From NCBI GenBank assembly GCA_007125875.1, contig SLCI01000053.1, positions 1-5,151 of the forward strand: a DNA stretch of 5,151 bases, in the 5' to 3' direction. Below, one piece after another: positions 1-5,151 of the stretch (within the stretch, counting starts at the first letter, position 1; every line of letters begins with the position of its first letter). The translations under genes and the position numbers were made by a program. The notes under the pieces are model-generated. The model worked only from the letters and a program-made list of their open reading frames with translations, searched no databases and was not told the origin of the DNA. Source of the stretch: Kiritimatiellia bacterium (GTDB lineage Bacteria; Verrucomicrobiota; Kiritimatiellia; SLAD01).

Positions 1-2
1 CG

Positions 3-707
3 GGTTCGATCATTCGGCCAATTCAGGGCGGCGGCGTAATGATGCTCTCACTCTCGCACGATTGGGAGGAATTTCGCTTTCGCGGAACAGATGAAATCGA
101 CGGCTTGATGAGTCGGGCTGAATCAATGGGGATCTCGCTGCTCTACAATGGGCCGCTTCGGGAAGATTGGTCTTTGTTCGCGATGTTGAGTGGGCGCACG
201 GCGCGCGAAGCGCAAGCCTCCGCCAGTGATGCGTACACGGGATCTGCCAGTTTCCTCGTGCAGTACCAGTGGACCGATAGCTTTCAATTAGGGGTAGGCG
301 CGATGGCCGGTCGCCGTTTAGAGCAGCGCAATTCTCTCTTCCCGTTTGCAGCCATCTATTGGGCAATCACAGATCGCTTGAAACTCAGAACCACGCGCGG
401 TCTCCAGTTGGCCTATCAATTGGATGAGCGCGGTCGTTGGGAAGCGGCCCTGAATAATGAGTATTTCCGTCACGCGTTTCGCTTGAACGAAAACGGTCCT
501 GGCGAAGGCGGCGTGTTTCGGTCACAAGCAATTGTTACGACCGGTTCAGTCATGTTTAGGCCGAATCCCGGCATGTCGTTTGGTGCCGAAATAGGTTTCG
601 CGCCGTGGCGGGATTATCGCGTCCGCGATGCAGACAATCGTACCATCTTCGACGACCGCCTGAAGCCGGGTACAACAGCTGCCATGACCGCCAGTATCAC
701 CTTTTAG
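3..707 (+). CDS. Probable outer-membrane beta-barrel protein, 3' part (5' end outside window)
   Basis: The reading frame is open from the left edge to a TAG at 705-707, giving 234 visible residues. An ATG pair at 39-44 is available, but the frame continues upstream without a stop and no signal peptide follows that ATG. The true start is therefore probably outside the window and this is a C-terminal fragment. The protein shows repeated short stretches of alternating polar and hydrophobic or aromatic residues separated by charged or glycine-rich turns, for example SFLVQYQW, FQLGVGAMAG, FPFAAIYWAI and MSFGAEIGFAPW. It ends in TASITF. Such strands and a terminal phenylalanine are typical of outer-membrane barrels recognised by the BAM machinery. 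It may belong to the DUF6268-type putative porin-like proteins, but I recognise that only by general resemblance. No catalytic motif is visible and no substrate can be named. It is separated from leuC by 196 bases containing a promoter-like sequence, so it is probably a separate transcription unit. Confidence 0.6.
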   Translation, partial: GSIIRPIQGGGVMMLSLSHDWEEFRFRGTDEIDGLMSRAESMGISLLYNGPLREDWSLFAMLSGRTAREAQASASDAYTGSASFLVQYQWTDSFQLGVGAMAGRRLEQRNSLFPFAAIYWAITDRLKLRTTRGLQLAYQLDERGRWEAALNNEYFRHAFRLNENGPGEGGVFRSQAIVTTGSVMFRPNPGMSFGAEIGFAPWRDYRVRDADNRTIFDDRLKPGTTAAMTASITF

Positions 708-725
708 CGATTCAAGTGTTCAGGG

Positions 726-754
726 TTGCCATGATCGGCCTCACCTCGTATATT
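726..754 (+). promoter_or_regulatory. Sigma70-like promoter for leuC-leuD-speA
   Basis: A -35 box TTGCCA (726-731) and a -10 box TATATT (749-754) each match the consensus at five of six positions and are separated by exactly 17 bases. Transcription would start near 760-762, giving a leader of about 143 bases before leuC. The position, just after the upstream gene's stop and before a tight three-gene cluster, suits an operon promoter. This is a match by eye only, and housekeeping consensus rules may differ in this organism's lineage. Confidence 0.5.
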
Positions 755-808
755 TCATCCGTCTTTCTAGTGGTGAGAACGATTTCTTGAAAGACGCATT
801 GCGAGGTG
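742..808 (+). repeat. Nested inverted repeats in the leuC promoter and leader
   Basis: Two perfect inverted repeats are nested here. The outer arms are CACCTCG (742-748) and CGAGGTG (802-808). The inner arms are CGTCTTTC (760-767) and GAAAGACG (789-796), with a 21-base loop. The outer left arm abuts the -10 box, and the inner left arm lies at the predicted transcription start. The inner pair could form a 5'-end hairpin in the leader RNA. The outer pair might be a DNA operator or, if transcription starts further upstream, an extension of the same hairpin. No T-run follows, so this is not an ordinary intrinsic terminator for the upstream gene. Confidence 0.45.
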
Positions 809-903
809 TGCTTCCGCATCATTTGGCGCAGATTGTGTCAGCTGGGTTGCGCACACATTTCTTCCACTCAAACAGGGGGCATTGCCCACGTTAAGGAAAT
901 AGT

Positions 904-2316
904 ATGGCTGGAAAAACGTTATTTGAAAAGATTTGGGATAAACACGTGGTTAAGACGATGCCGGACGGCACCGTGCTCCTCTATATTGATCGGCATTTGG
1001 TTCATGAAGTGACCAGTCCGCAGGCCTTTGAGGGACTGCGAATGACGAAGCGCCCCGTGCGCCGGCCGGACTTGTCCTTTGCGACGATGGATCACAATGT
1101 GCCGACGACAACAGAGGACCGAATGACGATTCGCGATCCTATTTCCGCTGCGCAGGTGGAAGCATTGCGTGCCAACTGCAAAGAGTTCGGGGTAAACCTC
1201 TATGACTTGCAGAGCGATCATCAGGGCATTGTGCACATCATCGGTCCAGAAATGGGAATCACCGTGCCGGGCTTAACGATGGTGTGTGGCGATTCACATA
1301 CCTCGACCCACGGCGCCTTCGGTACCTTGGCCTTTGGTATTGGTACCTCCGAGGTGGAGCATGTGCTGGCTACGCAGACCTTGCGTCAATCGAGGCCGAA
1401 AACGTTTCGGGTTGAATTCACCGGTCAGCTGCAAAAAGGCGTCTACTCCAAGGACATGATCTTGAAATTGATCGGATTAATCGGGACCGCGGGCGGTACC
1501 GGTTACGTGATTGAATATGCCGGTGAGGCCGTTCGTGCGTTGTCGATGGAAGCGCGCATGACGATTTGTAACATGAGCATCGAGGGCGGTGCACGGGCTG
1601 GCATGATTGCGCCCGACGATACGACATACGAGTACATCGCCGCGAAGGATCGTCCGTTCGCGCCGAAGGGCGAAGCGTTCGATCGGGCCGTGGAGTATTG
1701 GAAGTCATTGCCCAGCGATCCAGATGCGGAGTTTGATCGGGTATTGACGATTGAAGCAGACAAAATTGCACCGCAGGTGACGTGGGGAACGAACCCGGGC
1801 ATGGTGGTGGACGTCACCGATCGCGTGCCGGATCCACATTCTGTCCCAGGACATAGCGTCAGAGACGTCGAGCAAGCGCTCGCCTACATGGGGCTGACGC
1901 CCGGCACGCCGATGACGGAGATTCCGCTGGACACCATTTTTATCGGCAGCTGTACGAATGCACGAATCGAAGATCTGCGGACAGTAGCAGGGATCATCAA
2001 GGGCCGCAAAAAGGCTGATTCCGTGCGTGTCATTGTTGTGCCTGGCTCGCAGCAAGTGCGCAAGCAAGCGGAAGCCGAGGGCATCGATAAAGTATTCATT
2101 GATGCCGGAGCAGAATGGCGTCATGCCGGTTGCAGCATGTGCTTGGGAATGAATCCAGACCAGCTCAAGCCGGGTGAGCGCTGTGCGTCCACCTCAAATC
2201 GGAACTTTGAGGGACGCCAAGGTAAGGGCGGACGCACGCACTTGGTAAGCCCTGAAATGGCCGCGGCAGCATTGCTGGAAGGGCATTTTGTCGATATTCG
2301 AAATTGGGCCGCCTGA
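904..2316 (+). CDS. leuC: 3-isopropylmalate dehydratase (isomerase), large subunit
   Basis: This encodes the large, iron-sulfur subunit of isopropylmalate isomerase. Together with LeuD it interconverts 2- and 3-isopropylmalate through a dehydrated intermediate, the second step of leucine synthesis in the cytoplasm. The 470-residue length is close to the 466 of E. coli LeuC. Family motifs visible in order are YIDRHLVHEVTSPQAFEGLR (27-46), ATMDHNVPT (60-68), GDSHTSTHGAFG (129-140), ATQTLRQ (156-162), IGSCTNARIEDLR (347-359), HAGCSMCLGMNPD (407-419) and STSNRNFEGRQG (429-440). The three cysteines expected to hold the [4Fe-4S] cluster are Cys350, Cys410 and Cys413, so the enzyme looks intact. The ATG at 904 is favoured because AAGGA lies at 893-897, six bases upstream, and because the protein begins with the usual MAGKTLFEKIWDKHVV-type start. 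leuD follows after 47 bases. Expression probably comes from the promoter near 726-754. Nothing suggests a homoaconitase or another diacid isomerase, although eye inspection cannot exclude altered specificity. Confidence 0.97.
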   Translation: MAGKTLFEKIWDKHVVKTMPDGTVLLYIDRHLVHEVTSPQAFEGLRMTKRPVRRPDLSFATMDHNVPTTTEDRMTIRDPISAAQVEALRANCKEFGVNLYDLQSDHQGIVHIIGPEMGITVPGLTMVCGDSHTSTHGAFGTLAFGIGTSEVEHVLATQTLRQSRPKTFRVEFTGQLQKGVYSKDMILKLIGLIGTAGGTGYVIEYAGEAVRALSMEARMTICNMSIEGGARAGMIAPDDTTYEYIAAKDRPFAPKGEAFDRAVEYWKSLPSDPDAEFDRVLTIEADKIAPQVTWGTNPGMVVDVTDRVPDPHSVPGHSVRDVEQALAYMGLTPGTPMTEIPLDTIFIGSCTNARIEDLRTVAGIIKGRKKADSVRVIVVPGSQQVRKQAEAEGIDKVFIDAGAEWRHAGCSMCLGMNPDQLKPGERCASTSNRNFEGRQGKGGRTHLVSPEMAAAALLEGHFVDIRNWAA

Positions 2317-2363
2317 GCCCGTGTGGATCTTACCACGTAGAACGATTGGAGTAGGTAAACGTT

Positions 2364-3002
2364 ATGGAAGCATTTAGTTCACATCGCGGTGTTGTTGCTA
2401 CATTGGACCGTGCCAATGTAGACACGGACCAGATCATTCCGAAGCAGTTTTTGAAGTCCATCAAGCGAACCGGTTTTGGGGAGAGCTTGTTTTTTGACTG
2501 GCGGTACGGGGACGATGGCAAACCCAATCCGTCGTTTGAGTTGAATCAACCCGCTTTTGCCGGCGCATCAATTTTGGTAACTCGAAACAATTTTGGTTGC
2601 GGTTCAAGTCGAGAGCACGCCGTTTGGGCCGTTGCACAATATGGTTTTCGGGCCGTGATTGCGCCGTGGCAGGATCGCAATGGATCACGTGTCCCCGGCT
2701 TTGCCGATATCTTTCGTAATAATTGCGTAAAAAACGGACTGTTGACGATCGAGTTATCCGAAGCAGAGGTCGATCAGCTATTCGATTGGATCGAACGTTT
2801 CCCTGGTTTACAGGCCACGGTTGATTTAGAGGAACAGCGCGTTATCTTGCATATGGATGAGGAGGTCGCCTTTCATTTTGATGTTGATCCGGTGGTCAAG
2901 GATCACTTAATCCGCGGACTGGATGATATTGCGCTAACCCTCGAGCACGAAGCCGACATCACAAGCTTTGAACAGCAGCACGAGACACAGCTCCACGCTT
3001 GA
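2364..3002 (+). CDS. leuD: 3-isopropylmalate dehydratase (isomerase), small subunit
   Basis: This is the small (swivelling, aconitase domain 4-like) subunit that completes the LeuCD active site. Recognisable features are the N-terminal substrate-side segment RANVDTDQIIPKQFLKSIKR (16-35), the GCGSSREHAVWA motif (78-89) and FADIFRNNCVKNGLL (113-127). By analogy with aconitase, Ser81 and Arg83 in SSREH correspond to the catalytic serine base and a substrate-contacting arginine. At 212 residues it is 11 longer than the 201-residue E. coli protein. Nearly all the extra length is a 10-residue expansion after IAP: residues 102-112 (bases 2667-2699) replace the single residue usually found in the APSFADIF-type segment. 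The frame is intact. The ATG at 2364 has TAGGT about seven bases upstream (2352-2356) and a second purine-rich GGAG at 2348-2351. The gene lies between leuC and speA, with 47 and 32 base gaps, consistent with co-transcription. Confidence 0.97.
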   Translation: MEAFSSHRGVVATLDRANVDTDQIIPKQFLKSIKRTGFGESLFFDWRYGDDGKPNPSFELNQPAFAGASILVTRNNFGCGSSREHAVWAVAQYGFRAVIAPWQDRNGSRVPGFADIFRNNCVKNGLLTIELSEAEVDQLFDWIERFPGLQATVDLEEQRVILHMDEEVAFHFDVDPVVKDHLIRGLDDIALTLEHEADITSFEQQHETQLHA

Positions 3003-3034
3003 CGTGATAGCAGACTGATAGGAAGAGAGTTACG

Positions 3035-4954
3035 ATGGCCGTAAAACGGGATACCCTAACGCGCTGGACAGCCGAAAAGTCGATCGAGCTGTATGGTGTG
3101 CGTGAGTGGGGTGGCGGTTATTTTGATGTCAACACCGCTGGCGATGTGGTGTTGCGTCCCTACGGATCGCGCAAGGCGGTTGAGGTCAGTCTGATGGAGA
3201 TCGTAGCCGGCTTAAAGGATCGCGGATTGGCGATGCCGGTGCTGATGCGTTTCGACAACATCCTTGCCGACCGAATTCGATCGCTGAATGACAGTTTCCA
3301 GAAAGCGATTCGAGAGGCGAAATATCAGAATAACTACATTGGTGTATATCCCATCAAGGTGAATCAGCAGCAACAAGTGCTGGAAGAAATTGTTCGTCAC
3401 GGTCGTCCGTTTCATCATGGCTTAGAGTGCGGCAGTAAAGCGGAACTGGCCGCGGCCTTAGCCTACATGAGCGATCCAGAGTCCTATGTCGTGTGCAACG
3501 GCTACAAGGACGAAGAGTTTATCGATCTAGCGCTCTATGCCTACAAAATGGGTATCCAGACCATTCTGGTAGTTGAGATGCCCGGCGAGGTTAACTTGAT
3601 TCTGGAGCGTGCCCAGCGGATGAAGATCAAGCCGCGGCTGGGTGTGCGTGCCAAGTTGGCGACTCGCGCCGAAGGTCACTGGACCGATTCCGGCGGTGAT
3701 CGAAGCATGTTTGGTCTAAACGCGTCGCACATCATCGACATTGTCGACCTGCTGCGCGAACGCGAGATGTTGGATTGTCTGGAAATGTTGCACTTCCATT
3801 TGGGTTCGCAAATCCCGAACATTCGCAACATCCGGGCGGCCGTTTCTGAGGGCAGTCGGTTCTATGTCAACCTGGTGCAGGAAGGTGCCAAGATGGGCAT
3901 CCTGAATGTCGGCGGTGGCTTGGCTGTGGACTATGATGGTTCCCATACCAATTTTGCCAGTAGCAGCAATTATACCATCGATGAGTACGCGGCGGATGTG
4001 GTGGAAACCGTCATGACATTGACCGACGCGGCGGAGGTGCCGCATCCGGTCATCATCAGCGAGTCCGGCCGCGCGACGGTAGCCCATCATTCGGTATTGT
4101 TGTTCAATATTTTGGATGTCAGTCGGTTTGAGTCTCATGGATTACCCGCCTCGCTGCCGGAAAATGCCAGCGAGGCGCTTAAAAATCTGATGTATACCAA
4201 CCAGTCGTTGACGGCCAAGAACGTGCAAGAGTGCTATCACGACGCCGTTTACTATCGCGACGAGGTGCGCTCAGCCTTCGAACATGGCGTGGTCTCGTTG
4301 CGCGAACGCGCCTTGGCAGAGCGCATCTTTTGGCATGTCGTTAACCGTGTGGCCGCAGAGGTTAGGGGGCGTAAGTACGTTCCGGACGAACTCGCTGGCC
4401 TTTCGTCTGCCATTGCAGACGTCTATCATGCGAACTTTAGTGTGTTCCAATCACTCCCAGACTCATGGGCGATTGAGCAACTGTTCCCGGTTATCCCGAT
4501 CCATCGATTAAATGAAGAACCGACGCGACAGGCGACCGTTGCGGACATTACATGTGACTGTGATGGGAAAATTAATAAATTCATCGATTTGCATGACGTA
4601 AAAAACACGTTGCCCGTTCATCAGTTGAATGATGAAGAATATTACATGGGAGTCTTTTTGATCGGTGCCTACCAAGAGACGCTTGGTGATTTACACAATC
4701 TATTGGGCGATACCCATGTCGTTAGTGTACAGGTTGATGAGACCGGTCAAATCGAGTACGACCGGGAAATTCCCGGCGATACGGTTGCCGATGTCCTCAG
4801 TTATGTGGAATACAATCCATCTGACCTGTTGGATCGTATGCGCAAACACGCTGAGTCCGCCGTGCGTGCAGGGCGGATTACGCCGCAAGAGCGCCGTGAA
4901 ATTGTTGCGGCCTACGAGACCGGCTTGCGCGGGTACACGTACTTCGAAAGCTAA
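3035..4954 (+). CDS. speA: Biosynthetic arginine decarboxylase (PLP-dependent)
   Basis: SpeA removes the carboxyl group from L-arginine to give agmatine, the entry to putrescine and spermidine by the agmatine route. The 639-residue length fits the biosynthetic family (E. coli 658) and the fold-III PLP decarboxylases. The PLP-binding lysine is Lys108 in VYPIKVNQQQ (104-113). Further family motifs are GLECGSKAEL (129-138), HFHLGSQIPNIR (253-264), the glycine-rich NVGGGLAVDYDGS (291-303) and the phosphate-side ISESGRA (341-347). The C-terminal substrate-site segment ITCDCDGKI (505-513) places the active-site cysteine at Cys507, with Asp508 and Asp510 nearby; Cys509 replaces the more usual serine. 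IGAYQETLGDLHNLLGDT (543-560) is also typical. The ATG at 3035 follows a purine-rich GGAAGAGAG (3021-3029), and the first 30 residues align with the usual W-x-x-E-x-S-x-x-LY-x-V-x-x-W-G start. The 32-base gap after leuD suggests translation from the leu transcript. No speB or speE partner is visible. Diaminopimelate or ornithine decarboxylase is unlikely given the length and the inserted regions. Confidence 0.97.
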   Translation: MAVKRDTLTRWTAEKSIELYGVREWGGGYFDVNTAGDVVLRPYGSRKAVEVSLMEIVAGLKDRGLAMPVLMRFDNILADRIRSLNDSFQKAIREAKYQNNYIGVYPIKVNQQQQVLEEIVRHGRPFHHGLECGSKAELAAALAYMSDPESYVVCNGYKDEEFIDLALYAYKMGIQTILVVEMPGEVNLILERAQRMKIKPRLGVRAKLATRAEGHWTDSGGDRSMFGLNASHIIDIVDLLREREMLDCLEMLHFHLGSQIPNIRNIRAAVSEGSRFYVNLVQEGAKMGILNVGGGLAVDYDGSHTNFASSSNYTIDEYAADVVETVMTLTDAAEVPHPVIISESGRATVAHHSVLLFNILDVSRFESHGLPASLPENASEALKNLMYTNQSLTAKNVQECYHDAVYYRDEVRSAFEHGVVSLRERALAERIFWHVVNRVAAEVRGRKYVPDELAGLSSAIADVYHANFSVFQSLPDSWAIEQLFPVIPIHRLNEEPTRQATVADITCDCDGKINKFIDLHDVKNTLPVHQLNDEEYYMGVFLIGAYQETLGDLHNLLGDTHVVSVQVDETGQIEYDREIPGDTVADVLSYVEYNPSDLLDRMRKHAESAVRAGRITPQERREIVAAYETGLRGYTYFES

Positions 4955-5065
4955 AGTGGTCTGGTGTCGTGTGGCCGCATCCTTGGGCCATGGATCCTCA
5001 TTCGCGCGGTAGCATCATCCATCGGATCTTATACCAGCTGCTATAACTTTTCGGTACATTCTCAG

Positions 5066-5107
5066 GGCAACACAGAGAGGCTGTCTCAAAACCCGGCTCG
5101 TGTTGCC
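5066..5107. repeat. 8-bp perfect inverted repeat downstream of speA
   Basis: GGCAACAC (5066-5073) and GTGTTGCC (5100-5107) are exact reverse complements around a 26-base loop. Inside the loop GAGA (5075-5078) and TCTC (5084-5087) can form a small secondary stem. No T-run follows, so it does not look like a standard rho-independent terminator, although it could protect the 3' end of the speA transcript. It could also belong to a mobile-element end that starts here. Confidence 0.45.
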
Positions 5108-5151
5108 GCGAGATACCTCGTCCCATTTCAAATCATTTAAGTCTCGTCCCA
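5078..5151. mobile_element. Possible insertion-sequence terminus running off the right edge
   Basis: The stretch beginning AGGCTGTCTCAAAACCCGG (5078-5096) resembles the terminal inverted repeats of several IS families, whose ends often read GGCTGTCTCAAAA or, on the other strand, TTTTGAGACAGCC. No transposase coding sequence is within the window, and neither the second end nor a target-site duplication can be seen. The element, its family and its exact boundary are therefore unproven. The 8-bp inverted repeat at 5066-5107 crosses the presumed boundary, which argues somewhat against it. Confidence 0.25.
5117..5151 (+). repeat. 9-bp direct repeat CTCGTCCCA, two copies 26 bases apart
   Basis: CTCGTCCCA occurs at 5117-5125 and again at 5143-5151, ending exactly at the window edge. 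A shorter CTCGT is also present at 5097-5101. The second copy may be longer than can be seen, and more copies could follow. Possible explanations are subterminal protein-binding repeats of a mobile element or the start of a repeat array, but two copies do not decide this. The rest of 4955-5065 shows no gene or convincing terminator. Confidence 0.4.

Noticed and set aside
10..366. Minus-strand open frame of 118 codons opposite the barrel gene
   Set aside because: It is rich in Arg, Pro and Ser with no recognisable motif, as expected from the antisense of a coding strand. The plus-strand frame has clear protein character.
877..887. GGGC-ATT-GCCC hairpin just before the leuC ribosome-binding site as a translational switch
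   Set aside because: It has four base pairs with a three-base loop, does not cover AAGGA at 893-897, and shows no partner supporting a switch.
806..1012. Plus-strand 68-codon frame overlapping the leuC start
   Set aside because: It runs out of frame into conserved LeuC coding sequence, has no convincing ribosome-binding site and no recognisable domain.
1705..2124. Minus-strand open frame of 139 codons inside leuC
   Set aside because: It lies wholly within the strongly conserved leuC frame and its translation has no family features.
2321..2338. Small hairpin GTGG-ATCTTA-CCAC between leuC and leuD as a terminator
   Set aside because: It has only four Watson-Crick pairs plus two G-U pairs and no T-run, so it is unlikely to end transcription inside a two-subunit enzyme operon.
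3716..4138. Minus-strand open frame of 140 codons inside speA
   Set aside because: It is antisense to conserved SpeA motifs and has a His/Arg-rich composition typical of antisense translation.
4972..4990. TGGCC/GGCCA stem after speA as an intrinsic terminator
   Set aside because: It has five base pairs with a nine-base loop and no following T-run, so it is too weak to call as a terminator.
4665..5012. Plus-strand 115-codon frame overlapping the speA end and running past it
   Set aside because: Most of it is an alternative frame of conserved SpeA sequence. The extension past the speA stop is about 58 bases and shows no domain.

Overview
This window looks like ordinary chromosomal sequence from a Gram-negative bacterium. 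It holds the 3' part of a probable outer-membrane beta-barrel gene and three complete, tightly packed plus-strand genes: leuC, leuD and speA. It ends in about 200 bases of non-coding sequence that carries repeats and a motif resembling an insertion-sequence end. The LeuC and biosynthetic SpeA sequences and the type of outer-membrane protein are compatible with the Planctomycetes-Verrucomicrobia group. That placement is an impression from remembered family members and was not computed.

Layout: (1) 1-707, a reading frame open from the left edge that ends in a C-terminal phenylalanine, as outer-membrane barrels do. (2) 708-903, a non-coding gap with a good sigma70-like promoter (TTGCCA, 17 bp, TATATT), nested inverted repeats and a long leader before leuC. 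(3) 904-2316 leuC and 2364-3002 leuD, the two subunits of isopropylmalate isomerase in leucine biosynthesis. (4) 3035-4954 speA, a biosynthetic arginine decarboxylase that makes agmatine for polyamines, starting only 32 bases after leuD. (5) 4955-5151, no gene; an 8-bp inverted repeat, a GGCTGTCTCAAAA motif and a 9-bp direct repeat reach the right edge.

The three complete genes have gaps of 47 and 32 bases, no convincing terminator between them and their own ribosome-binding sites, so they are probably co-transcribed from the promoter near 726-754. LeuC and LeuD form one heterodimeric enzyme. SpeA belongs to a different pathway, so its place here is an unusual operon partnership rather than a known functional link. 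leuA and leuB are not in the window.

I see no new multi-gene system. The points most worth a second look are the 10-residue expansion in LeuD next to a conserved motif, the leuC leader with its nested dyads, the leuCD-speA linkage, and the possible mobile-element end at the right edge.
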